Shown one piece after another: positions 1 to 6,734 of a stretch of DNA of 7,487 nucleotides. Source of the stretch: a bacterium. GTDB lineage: Bacteria; Verrucomicrobiota; Verrucomicrobiia; Limisphaerales; J093. The first letter of the stretch is position 1. Every line of letters begins with the position of its first letter. The notes under the pieces are model-generated. The model was not told where the DNA came from, did no database searches, and was given only the letters and a program-made list of their open reading frames with translations. The translations under genes and the position numbers were made by a program. The DNA lies in contig JAJXTA010000120.1 in the NCBI GenBank assembly GCA_021784265.1, forward strand, positions 1 to 7,487. The letters run 5' to 3'.

Positions 1-601
1 CACCGAACCGGGCCCCCGCCACCGCCTCACAGGTGACTTCGCCGTCACCCGCCACAACACCGCGCAGGCCCTCGAACCAGGCGCCCTTCCCGGTGGCGAT
101 CATCTCCGCCTGGAGTCGGCTCAGCGCTTGCTCCAGGAGGGTCATCGCCCAGCGCCGCTCGTAGAGGCGCGCCGCGTCCGAGGTCTCCACCGGTTCGACC
201 CGGTACCGGCGTTCGGCCTCGCGCGCGTCCAGGGATAAGAGTCTTGTTCCCCCGCCGCGCTTGATCGCCCGATCACGGTCCCGTTGGTCGGCCAGAAAGT
301 GCCGTAACGCGGCGAGCAGGAACGAACGGAACCTGCCCTTCTCGGGGCTGACCGCGGCCAAGGAGTTCCGCGCCAGGAGCCGGGCAAGGAACTCCTGGGT
401 CAGGTCCTGGGCGTCGGCGGCACGGCTGCCCGTTCGCCGGATGTAGGCATAGAGAGGGTACCAATAGGTGCGGCAGAGCTGCTCCAACGCTTCCCCCGCC
501 TGGGGAGACGCGGGGTCGCCGGCGGCCAGCACCTCGTTCCAGTGAGTGGTGGCAAACTTGGCGACCGGATGCGCGGCCGCCGGAGCCGAGTTGGGGGACA
601 T
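1..601 (-). CDS. ECF-type RNA polymerase sigma factor (N-terminal part; truncated by left edge)
   Basis: The protein should direct RNA polymerase core to a specific promoter set. This frame reads 200 codons from an ATG at 601 to the left edge without a stop. Seen: FATTHW at residues 16-21, YWYPLYAYIRR at 46-56 and DAQDLTQEFLARLL at 63-76 (region 2, core-binding), EKGRFRSFLLAALRHFLAD at 87-105 (region 2.3/2.4-like), then KRGGG, SLDAREAERRYRVEP and ERRWAMTLLEQALSRL. From memory, this order matches a large ECF-like family in Verrucomicrobiota and Planctomycetes of about 230-260 residues. Region 4, the helix-turn-helix reading the -35 element, begins at or beyond the window edge (EAVAGARFG at 192-200 looks like its first part). 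The start fits because FATTHW normally lies near the N-terminus. No strong Shine-Dalgarno is visible. No anti-sigma factor is visible; in related genomes such genes often precede a Ser/Thr kinase, which would lie off the left edge. The family call is strong; its regulon is unknown. Confidence 0.9.
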   Translation of the reverse strand, partial: MSPNSAPAAAHPVAKFATTHWNEVLAAGDPASPQAGEALEQLCRTYWYPLYAYIRRTGSRAADAQDLTQEFLARLLARNSLAAVSPEKGRFRSFLLAALRHFLADQRDRDRAIKRGGGTRLLSLDAREAERRYRVEPVETSDAARLYERRWAMTLLEQALSRLQAEMIATGKGAWFEGLRGVVAGDGEVTCEAVAGARFG

Positions 602-654
602 GGTAACCTAAGGCCAACGAGCTTACTCTAACCCGCGTGTTCAAGGCAAGATAA

Positions 655-691
655 AATGATCCATATTACCACTCGAATAAGCGAATGAGAA
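655..691 (-). promoter_or_regulatory. putative promoter of the sigma-factor gene
   Basis: This is the AT-rich island (about 640-691) in an otherwise GC-rich intergenic region. On the minus strand TTCTCA (691-686) is followed after 17 bases by TAATAT (668-663); each matches four of six bases of the sigma-70 consensus. A start near 655 would give a leader of about 54 bases before the ATG at 601. Spacing and composition support it, but the hexamers are weak and a self-recognised ECF promoter is equally possible. Confidence 0.3.
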
Positions 692-744
692 CAGGAGCGT
701 TAGACGCGTGGCACGGCTTCACGACGCTCGCGCTGGCTGCGAAA

Positions 745-787
745 GCACCGCCGCGGTGCCCGCCCCTACGGCAACGGCTCCCGCCGT
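745..787 (-). terminator. tandem hairpins downstream of the Tricorn-type peptidase gene
   Basis: Two inverted repeats lie just after the peptidase stop codon (801-803). The first is ACGGC/GCCGT with a 4-base loop (774-787). The second is GCACCG/CGGTGC with a 3-base loop (745-759), followed on the minus strand by TTT and then CGC. The position after the gene and the short T run suggest transcription termination, but the T tract is poor, so a canonical intrinsic terminator is not established. Confidence 0.35.
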
Positions 788-800
788 GGTGTCTCAGCGC

Positions 801-3800
801 TTAAGGGGCGAAGCGCTTGTTCGGATACTGGGGCGGGGGAGGAATGGGACGAGGGTCTTTGGCGATCCGGGCTTGGAGATACCGGACGGCCGCTTCGAGT
901 TGCGTGTCGGTGCCCAGGAAGGTGGCGTGGGGCGGGTTGTCCACCCGGAGGTCCGGATCGACGCCGTGGCCTTCAATGAGCCAGGCGCGCTCGGGTCCAT
1001 AGACGCCGGTCTCAGCCGCCGTGGCCATGCCGCTATCCACCAACCACCGCTGCGCGGAGAGCCAAATCTCTCCTCCCCACGTCCGGGTGCCAATGACCGT
1101 GCCCAGCCCCAGGCGGCGGAACCCTTCCGTGAAGGCCTCGCCGTCGCTGGCGGTGTGTTCGTCGCAGAGCACGACCAGATGGCCGCGAAAGGCGTATTGC
1201 ATGTTCCAGGTGGGATCGCCCACCCGCGGCTGCCAGAAGAACCAGGCTTTGCGGAGGAGCTTTTCCAGAATCCAACTGTCGATGTTGCCCCCGCGGTTGT
1301 GGCGCACGTCGATGATCAGCCCGGGCCGTTGGAACACGGGATAGAACCCGCGGGCCCACTCGGCGATGTTCCCCGCGCCCATGGCGCGGAGGTGGACATA
1401 GCCGATCTGGTTGGTGCTCAGCTTCTCGACCGTTTGCCGCCGGGTGTACTCCCATTCGTCGTACCGCAGGTCGGCCGCCTGCCCCGGGGTGATCGGTTCG
1501 ACGATGGTCGGGCGGGAAGGTTTGTCGTTCGCGGCGGCGATTTCCAGCAACACCTGCTTGCCCGCCTGGCCGCGCAGCAGCGCCGCCGGATCGCGGACGC
1601 CGGCGGTGGCCACCCCGTTGATGCTGGTGATCAAATCGCCCTCCCGGACCCCCACCTCGGGCCGTGCCAACGGCGACAAGGCGTCCGGATAATCCGGGTC
1701 GCCGCGGTAAATATGGCTGACCCGCCAACCGGCGCCCTCGCGGGTGAACTGGGCGCCCAGGGCGGCGGGGGTGATATGGTCGGGGCCTTCGCGCTCATCG
1801 CCGAACCGCACGAAGGTGTGGAGGGCGGAGAGTTCGCCCACCATTTGCGCGATCACGTCGTTGAGTTCCGCCCGGTCGCTCACGCGCGCCACCAGGGGGA
1901 GGTACTTCCGCCGCACGGCCGGCCAATCGACCCCGTTGAGATTCCGGTCGTAGAAAAAGTCGCGCATCATGCGCCAGGCCTCGACGTAGATCTGGCGCCA
2001 CTCCTCGCGGGGGTCCAGGGCAAAAGCCCAACCATCGAGCTTGACCTCCTTCTCCTCCAGCTTGGCCGGGGCCGCGCTGTCGGCGGCGAGCACGTAGAAA
2101 TGGTCGCCTTTGCGGACCAGGAGTTTCTTCCGGTCCTGGGCGAGTTCGTAGCTGCGGAGGTCTTCGACGAAGGTCTTGGGTTTGGGATCATGGGCGGTGA
2201 TCTCCATTTGCTTGAGTTGGAGCTTGGCCGCGAAGGCGGTGTCACGCGTCGTCCAGAGCAAATACTTGGGCGTGACCGCGAGTTCGCTGTAATTCCCCGC
2301 CGGCACGGGCACGACCTCGAGGCGGTCCTGCAGACCGGCGAAGTCGATGCTGACCTTGACGCCGCCGCCCTTCTCGGCCTCCGCCCCCGGTTTGGCGGCG
2401 GATTTGCCCGCGCCTGACTTCGCCGCCGGCGGCTCGGGGGCGGCCCGTTTTGTCGAGGCCTCGGGCGGGGCGGGGTTGCTCTCTGTTTTGGCTTCCGCCT
2501 CAGCTTCGGCGGGCGCCAGCTCGTCTTTGGGGCGGAAGGGGGAGCGCAGGCCGGGAGTTAAGGCCAGCAAGTAAATCCGCGTTGCCTCGGTGAAAAAGGG
2601 TTCCGGCTGGCGCGGGCCCCAGGGGCTTGGCACCAACGAGCGCAGCGTGCGATCCGAGAGGAAGTAGAGCCACTTGCCGTCGGGCGACCAGGCGGGACTG
2701 AAGCTGCTGACTCGCTCGCCGGTCAGCACGGTCTCCTTCCCGTCGGCGGGGCGGTAGAGGTGGATCTGGCGGTAGGTGTTGGTGGCGGTCGCGACGTAGG
2801 CCAGCCACTGGCTATCCGGCGACCACGCCAAGTCGGCGAAGCCATCGGTGGTCGAGCGCGCAACCCGTTGCGGGGCGTTCCGGCCAGGGTTGAACACCCA
2901 GAGCTCCTGGTTCTTGTCCGACCACGCCAGCCAGTGGCCGTCGGGTGAGGCCACGCCGGCGAAGCGGAACACGGTGCCTCCGTGGGTCAGGGGCCGGGAG
3001 GGGCCTACCCCGTTGGCCGGCAGTTTCCAAAACTCCAGTTCCCCGGTCTCATCGGACAGGGCGAAGAGTGATTTGCCGTCCGGCCAGAACCCCGCCTGCC
3101 GATACCGGACGCCCTGGCGGCGCGGGACTTCCACCAGACGCCCTTGCTCCGCCGGGGCGACGAACACCTGGCCGCGCGCGGTGAGGACCACCCGGTCACC
3201 GTCCGGAGAGAGATGGACGGCGGTGAGGTAGTCCAGCGGTTGCTTCACCCAGCGTTCGCGTTCCTGGTCGAAATCGGAGGCCAAGGTGAGGTGAAGGCGG
3301 TGGTCCTGGGCCGTCGCCAGATCGTAAAGCCACAAGTCCGCCCCTTGTTGATAGACGATGCGGCCGGCGTCGAGCGAGGCGGACTGGAGGTCATAATCGC
3401 GGTGGTGCGTGAGTTGTTTGAGATCGGCGCCGGCGGGGTTCATTGACCAGAGATTCATGATCCCGTCGCGATCACTGAGGAAATAGACCCGCTGCTGCCA
3501 CCACATGGGGTTCTTGCTGGTGCCCTTGAACTCGGGGGCCAGCGGGGTCGCCTCGGCCTCGCCGAGGGTGTAGCGCCACAGGTTCTGGGCCGTGCCGCCT
3601 TGATAGCGCTTGGTCTGGCTGCCCTGAAACGCCAGGCGGGTGAAGAAGAGCGTCTTGCCATCATCGCTGAACACCCCCTCGCTGGCCTGCGCCAGGGGCA
3701 GCACGTCGCCGCGCCCCGTGCGGGGATCCAGGCTCACCAGTTGCATGTTGGGCAGCGTGGAGAAGCCTTCGGTCGCGTACAGGATGCGCCCGCCCGGCGT

Positions 3801-4154
3801 CCAGCCGACGACCACGGCCCCCGCGCCGGCGAAGGTCTGGCGGGTGGGCCGGCCTCCCTCGAGCGGCATGGTATAGACCTCAGTCGGCCCCTCGTACTGG
3901 GCTGAGTAAGCGATCGTGGCGCCATCGGGGGAAATCGCCGCATGGGTCTCCTGACCCGGGTGCGAGGTCCACCGGTGCGCCGTTCCACCGCCGGCGGGCG
4001 CCCGCCAGAGGTCGCCTTCGGCCGTGAACACGACCGTCTGGCCGTGCAGGGTGGGAAAGCGGCAATAGCCTTGGGGTGCCTCCGCCCCAAGCAGGGTCAG
4101 CGAGAACGACACCCCGACCAGCAGCCGACTCAGAATTACCCGTCGCGTAGCCAT
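801..4154 (-). CDS. exported Tricorn-type S41 peptidase (beta-propellers + PDZ + protease core)
   Basis: This is a predicted secreted serine peptidase of the Tricorn/S41 group, which degrades oligopeptides. Starting at ATG 4154 it has 1117 residues, close to archaeal Tricorn (about 1070) plus a signal peptide: basic MATRR, hydrophobic VILSRLLVGVSFSLTLLG, possible cleavage near AEA. The frame also opens at a GTG at 4214, but that adds 20 basic residues ahead of the signal peptide, so I reject it. PD40/TolB-like propeller strands recur: ISPDG 74, FSDDG 162, LSPDG 315, FWPDG 356, ASPDG 402, WSPDS 444, WSPDG 489. An Ala/Glu/Lys/Pro-rich linker spans about 545-597. A PDZ-like segment (VREGDLITSINGV) lies at about 836-848. 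Core: ELSALHTF with candidate catalytic His779, IDVRHNRGGNID at about 948-959, TASDGEAF with candidate nucleophile Ser1003, GTRTWGGE, and IEGHGVDPD with candidate Glu1061. The position before His779 is Leu, where Tricorn has Ser745. The gene is probably monocistronic, with long gaps on both sides. Family call is firm; substrate is unknown. Confidence 0.95.
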   Translation of the reverse strand: MATRRVILSRLLVGVSFSLTLLGAEAPQGYCRFPTLHGQTVVFTAEGDLWRAPAGGGTAHRWTSHPGQETHAAISPDGATIAYSAQYEGPTEVYTMPLEGGRPTRQTFAGAGAVVVGWTPGGRILYATEGFSTLPNMQLVSLDPRTGRGDVLPLAQASEGVFSDDGKTLFFTRLAFQGSQTKRYQGGTAQNLWRYTLGEAEATPLAPEFKGTSKNPMWWQQRVYFLSDRDGIMNLWSMNPAGADLKQLTHHRDYDLQSASLDAGRIVYQQGADLWLYDLATAQDHRLHLTLASDFDQERERWVKQPLDYLTAVHLSPDGDRVVLTARGQVFVAPAEQGRLVEVPRRQGVRYRQAGFWPDGKSLFALSDETGELEFWKLPANGVGPSRPLTHGGTVFRFAGVASPDGHWLAWSDKNQELWVFNPGRNAPQRVARSTTDGFADLAWSPDSQWLAYVATATNTYRQIHLYRPADGKETVLTGERVSSFSPAWSPDGKWLYFLSDRTLRSLVPSPWGPRQPEPFFTEATRIYLLALTPGLRSPFRPKDELAPAEAEAEAKTESNPAPPEASTKRAAPEPPAAKSGAGKSAAKPGAEAEKGGGVKVSIDFAGLQDRLEVVPVPAGNYSELAVTPKYLLWTTRDTAFAAKLQLKQMEITAHDPKPKTFVEDLRSYELAQDRKKLLVRKGDHFYVLAADSAAPAKLEEKEVKLDGWAFALDPREEWRQIYVEAWRMMRDFFYDRNLNGVDWPAVRRKYLPLVARVSDRAELNDVIAQMVGELSALHTFVRFGDEREGPDHITPAALGAQFTREGAGWRVSHIYRGDPDYPDALSPLARPEVGVREGDLITSINGVATAGVRDPAALLRGQAGKQVLLEIAAANDKPSRPTIVEPITPGQAADLRYDEWEYTRRQTVEKLSTNQIGYVHLRAMGAGNIAEWARGFYPVFQRPGLIIDVRHNRGGNIDSWILEKLLRKAWFFWQPRVGDPTWNMQYAFRGHLVVLCDEHTASDGEAFTEGFRRLGLGTVIGTRTWGGEIWLSAQRWLVDSGMATAAETGVYGPERAWLIEGHGVDPDLRVDNPPHATFLGTDTQLEAAVRYLQARIAKDPRPIPPPPQYPNKRFAP

Positions 4155-4181
4155 AGCCTGTTTGATCCGCCGCGGCGTTCG

Positions 4182-4199
4182 CGGCGTGAAGTCACGCCG
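4182..4199. promoter_or_regulatory. 18-bp palindrome upstream of the peptidase gene
   Basis: CGGCGTGA-AG-TCACGCCG is a perfect inverted repeat with 8-base arms, ending 27 bases before the peptidase ATG at 4154. A further 10-base palindrome (CGCCGCGGCG, 4168-4177) lies between it and the gene. As DNA it could be an operator. As RNA it could form a 7-bp stem with a 4-base loop next to the translation start, where only a weak AGG-like ribosome site is visible. No regulator family is identifiable. Confidence 0.4.
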
Positions 4200-4290
4200 G
4201 GAAAGATGCGCCACCGCCGGCGCGGCAGCCAGCGCAAAGAACCTCCCCGTCAGCCTTTGGCTTTCAGGCGAGACCTCTCAATTCCCCTCC

Positions 4291-4664
4291 CTCGTTGCGT
4301 CTCGTGTGCCCTTTTGCGGCTCCTCCGCCCGTCCCTCTTCCTTGCGCCTTTTGCGCCTCTTCACGGCTCCTCACCCTCACCCTCTCCCTCTTTGCGTCTT
4401 CTGTGCCTTTTTGTGGCTGTCCGCTCCCGGCCTCTTTCTTGTGCCTTCTGTGCCTTTTTGCGGCCCCCTCTCTCATTGCGCGTGTTGCGCCTCTTTGCGG
4501 CTTCCACTGGCTTCCCCTCTGTGCTCGTTGCGCCTCTTTGCGGCTCCTCACCCGCTCCCTCTCTCTTTGCGCCTTCTGTGCCTTTTTGTGGCTCCCCTCT
4601 CTCATTGCGCGTGTTGCGCCTCTTCGCGGCTGTCCGCTCCCGGCCTCTTCGCGCCTTTTCGTGG
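4291..4664. repeat. degenerate direct-repeat array, nine pyrimidine-rich units
   Basis: Nine related units of about 20-31 bases, each ending in a form of GCCTYTTTGYGGC on the plus strand, start near 4291, 4340, 4389, 4436, 4473, 4519, 4563, 4602 and 4645 (period about 37-49). They are separated by C/T-rich spacers. Longer copies show segmental duplication inside the array: 4388-4418 matches 4563-4593 at 30 of 31 bases; 4465-4502 matches 4594-4631 at 37 of 38; 4415-4436 is identical to 4628-4649. The minus strand is correspondingly purine-rich (units beginning GCCRCAAARAGGC). It lies between two minus-strand genes, upstream of the peptidase gene. Several frames stay open through it on both strands, but they encode only low-complexity Lys/Arg/Glu- or Leu/Cys/Ala/Phe-rich repeats, so I regard it as non-coding. 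Units vary and spacers are repeated, so it is not a CRISPR. From memory, similar TTTGCGYCTTTGYGGC-like intergenic repeats occur in Verrucomicrobiota and other environmental genomes; function unknown. Confidence 0.85.
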
Positions 4665-4720
4665 CGTCGCACGCGAAGGACGCCACGCCGGGACGGCGCT
4701 CGCGGCCCGGCGCGAGGCGC
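4660..4720 (-). terminator. GC-rich inverted repeats downstream of the secreted-protein gene
   Basis: Transcripts leaving the gene that ends at 4733 first meet an imperfect repeat (CGCGAGGCGC at 4711-4720 against GCGCTCGCG at 4696-4704, one bulged base). They then meet a perfect 9-bp inverted repeat, CGTGGCGTC (4660-4668) with GACGCCACG (4679-4687), loop 10 bases. No T tract follows on the minus strand (it reads AAAAGG), so this would not be a classical intrinsic terminator. It may stabilise the 3' end or be a Rho-type or structural element. The outer arm overlaps the last repeat unit of the array. Confidence 0.35.
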
Positions 4721-4732
4721 GCCAGCGCCGGC

Positions 4733-6136
4733 TCAGAATGTTGACGTCCAGCGCGTGCCCGCTTCGTCGGTGTGGGCGATGGCGTCATGCGCGCGCAGCC
4801 AGAGGAGCAGATAGGCCTCCGCCGCTTCCTGTAGCACGACTCCTTCCACCCCCGCCAGCGGGTAGTGCAGGAACTCGGCGGGCTCATACATGTGGCCGTC
4901 GGGGTGGCGCGCCTGCATTGCCAGGACCCGCGCGGCGCGCAAACGCATCCAATCGCGCGCCGGGTATGGCCGCCCGGCGTCCCAGCCCAGGACGGCGGCA
5001 TAGACATCGGTGACGTAGTATTGGTCGAACTTGACCTTGCTCCAATCGGCCCCTTGCGGGGAGTAGATCTCGGCCCGGCCCGGCGTGTAGATCGTTCCGC
5101 CCGGCGGCGCATAGGGAGGCGAGGGCCAGGCGTGGGTCGCCAGCGCTTGATAGACGAACGGCACATTCCACTCTGCGGCTTCCGGAACCGGTTGGTGGGC
5201 GAGGGACTGCGTCAAATAGGTGCGCGCGTTGAGCACCACGCACATCATGGAGATGGGATTGATGATGTTGTGGTTCACCACCGAGCCGTCGGGGAAGACG
5301 TTGAAGCCGTGCAACCAAGCCTGCACGGGCCGGCCATCCACGAGCCGGTCGTTCCGCAGGTCCTGCTCCCGGGAATAGGCGGAAACCATCAGCTCGCTCC
5401 CGACCCGCTTCCACTGCGGGACGCGCGGATGCCGGGGCATCATGGCGACGGCCAATTGCAGGATGTCCGCATTCCACGCATTCTCCTCGGCTTTGGTGTC
5501 GCCGGGCGTGTTGACGTGGCCGTCGGGCGCCGTCCAATACGGCACCGCGTAACCTGGGGCGATGAAACGGTCGGCCTCCTTGACGACCAAGGTCCGCACC
5601 CACGTTCGTGTTTCCGCATCCAACTGGTCCCAGAGCATCCAGGCCGCCTGGCCGACGAACGTGGCCCAATACGCTGATTGCCACTGGCCGCCCCAGCCTT
5701 TGCCGTCGGTCCCGTTGGCTTGATACGCTGCCGCGACCCCGCGGATGAGCCGGACGGTGCGCCGGAGCGCCCGGCTGGGCGACACCCCCAGTTCCGCGCG
5801 GGTGAGCTTGGCGCATTTCAACGCCACCGCCGTCCCAAAGCAGACACTCGCCGCCGGACGCACGGTATGTTCGCCGAACTGGTTGATGACGTAGAGCCCG
5901 CGCCGGTCGTCGCGGTGGAACTCGGTTGCCACCAAAGCCAGGTTGTAGCGCGTGGCGTGGGCGAGGATTTGGCGGCTCTGCCGCAGGTCGGCGTCTTCCG
6001 TGCCGTGCCGGTCGAACCGGCGCCAGGCGATAGGAACCACCGCGGGATCGGACGCCGCCGCTTCACTAGCCGCCGCTGGCGTCGCCACCCAAAGCAGGGA
6101 GGCGACGCCGAGGAGGATCTTGCGCGCAAGCTGCAT
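4733..6136 (-). CDS. secreted protein of unknown function, alpha/alpha-toroid character
   Basis: I do not recognise the family. The 467-residue product begins with a good signal peptide (MQLARKILLGVASLLWVATPAAAS; cleavage likely near residue 23) with no lipobox Cys, so it should be periplasmic or extracellular. The mature part is rich in Trp, Tyr and His and reads as successive amphipathic helix pairs: GWGGQWQSAYWATFVGQAAW at 147-166, DTKAEENAWNADILQLAVAM at 213-232, PDGSVVNHN at 282-290 followed by a helix, FDQYYVTDVYAAVLGWD at 370-386, and a C-terminal helical hairpin. Such patterns are typical of alpha/alpha-toroid sugar-active enzymes. PDGSVVNH resembles the DGSF-QH segment around the catalytic His of family 8 polysaccharide lyases, which makes His289 and Tyr373/Tyr374 candidate active-site residues; this is inference from motif shape only. 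The ATG at 6136 directly precedes the signal peptide; no clear Shine-Dalgarno. It follows the DUF488 gene by 45 bases, so co-transcription is plausible. Confidence 0.85.
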   Translation of the reverse strand: MQLARKILLGVASLLWVATPAAASEAAASDPAVVPIAWRRFDRHGTEDADLRQSRQILAHATRYNLALVATEFHRDDRRGLYVINQFGEHTVRPAASVCFGTAVALKCAKLTRAELGVSPSRALRRTVRLIRGVAAAYQANGTDGKGWGGQWQSAYWATFVGQAAWMLWDQLDAETRTWVRTLVVKEADRFIAPGYAVPYWTAPDGHVNTPGDTKAEENAWNADILQLAVAMMPRHPRVPQWKRVGSELMVSAYSREQDLRNDRLVDGRPVQAWLHGFNVFPDGSVVNHNIINPISMMCVVLNARTYLTQSLAHQPVPEAAEWNVPFVYQALATHAWPSPPYAPPGGTIYTPGRAEIYSPQGADWSKVKFDQYYVTDVYAAVLGWDAGRPYPARDWMRLRAARVLAMQARHPDGHMYEPAEFLHYPLAGVEGVVLQEAAEAYLLLWLRAHDAIAHTDEAGTRWTSTF

Positions 6137-6181
6137 CCGGGAGAATTAGCCCACAGCGCCGCCTGGCCGCAAGCGCCACCG

Positions 6182-6592
6182 TTAGCAGCAGGCAACGGCC
6201 GCGGCTTCCTCCCGCGAGGAGAGGTCGCAAGTGGGTCCGGCGGTGTGCGTCAGGAGATACTCCCGGAGCGCCACGGCGTTGTTGTGCTGGGTGTCATGGG
6301 CGCTGTAGAGCAGCGTTACCGGCCGGACCTCGACGGCGGCGCAAATCGCCTGGATGCCCGCGGGGTGCTGGTCCAGCTCGGCGAAATAGCGCCGGCGGAA
6401 TTCCGGCCACTTGGCCGGGTCATGGGCGAACCAGCGCCGCAAGGCGTCGCTCGGGGCCGCCTCCTTTACCCAATCGTCCGCCTGCAGTTGCGCGCGCGTG
6501 AGGCCGCGCGGCCAGAGCCGCTCCACCAGAATCCGGGTGCCGTCGGCTTCGCAGACCTGTTCATAGACTCGTTTTACTTGGATGGTTTTCAT
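6182..6592 (-). CDS. DUF488 / YeaO-type small protein
   Basis: This 136-residue cytoplasmic protein matches the DUF488 (YeaO-like) family in length and motifs: KRVYE at 7-11, RILVERLWPRGLT at 20-32, DDWVKEAAPS at 39-48, LRRWFAHDPAKWPEFRRRY at 51-69, PVTLLYSAHD at 91-100 and HNNAVALREYL at 103-113. The biochemical role of the family is not established, and I assign none. The frame is open upstream to a GTG at 6715, but the 41 extra residues have no family character. The ATG at 6592 starts exactly where family members start and has a Shine-Dalgarno, GGAG, five bases upstream, so I choose it. The C-terminal tail (about 118-136, ending AAAVACC) extends past the usual domain end and carries three Cys residues, including a terminal pair. 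The gene lies behind a CRP/FNR-like promoter and may be first of a two-gene unit with the secreted protein. Confidence 0.92.
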   Translation of the reverse strand: MKTIQVKRVYEQVCEADGTRILVERLWPRGLTRAQLQADDWVKEAAPSDALRRWFAHDPAKWPEFRRRYFAELDQHPAGIQAICAAVEVRPVTLLYSAHDTQHNNAVALREYLLTHTAGPTCDLSSREEAAAVACC

Positions 6593-6713
6593 GTTATCTC
6601 CAGGGTTTGAGGTTGAGTGGAAGGGTGACCACGCTTCGGGCGAGGGCCGCGCCCAGCGGCGGAACGCCGCGGGTCGCGCGTCGCCTTCGCCTCGCTTAGC
6701 CGATTTCCCTTTC
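6593..6713 (-). other. 5' leader of the DUF488 transcript (about 120 bases)
   Basis: This stretch lies between the inferred transcription start near 6714 and the ATG at 6592. It holds the Shine-Dalgarno GGAG (6601-6598) and a strong hairpin, GCGGCG/CGCCGC with a 3-base loop (6656-6670), plus a smaller GGGC/GCCC stem (6644-6654). I see no known riboswitch, convincing small gene or leader peptide. Confidence 0.4.
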
Positions 6714-6734
6714 ACACGACAATATAATCGTGTG
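6713..6734. promoter_or_regulatory. operator-like palindrome over the -10 region
   Basis: CACACGA (6713-6719) and TCGTGTG (6728-6734) form a perfect 7-bp inverted repeat around an 8-base AT-rich centre. It covers the proposed -10 element and transcription start of the DUF488 promoter, a typical position for a repressor site. The regulator is unknown. As the centre also holds TATAAT on the plus strand, a divergent start is formally possible, but no plus-strand gene follows. Confidence 0.5.

Noticed and set aside
708..2417. A 569-codon plus-strand open frame antisense to the peptidase gene
   Set aside because: It is fully antisense to a well-supported Tricorn-type coding sequence; its composition (Gly/Ala/Arg/Val/His-rich, no recognisable motifs) is what high-GC antisense frames produce, and no ribosome site or domain supports it.
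4291..4664. CRISPR array
   Set aside because: Units are degenerate, spacers are short, C/T-rich and partly repeated themselves, and no cas genes are present.
3942..5013. Overlapping plus-strand open frames of 283-290 codons through the repeat array
   Set aside because: They stay open because the array is pyrimidine-rich and lacks plus-strand stop codons. The products are low-complexity (Leu/Ser/Cys/Ala/Pro) and overlap parts of both flanking genes.
4264..5166. A 300-codon minus-strand frame with Lys/Arg/Glu-rich repeats (KEAQKAQ, AKRRNTRNERG)
   Set aside because: It runs out of frame through the end of the secreted-protein gene and then through the array; the repeated peptide simply mirrors the DNA repeat.
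5678..6610. A 310-codon plus-strand open frame
   Set aside because: It is antisense to both the secreted-protein gene and the DUF488 gene, with no motif or ribosome site support.
6593..6715. N-terminal extension of the DUF488 protein from the GTG at 6715
   Set aside because: The extra 41 residues lack family similarity, the GTG lies at the inferred transcription start, and the ATG at 6592 has a proper Shine-Dalgarno and matches the family start.
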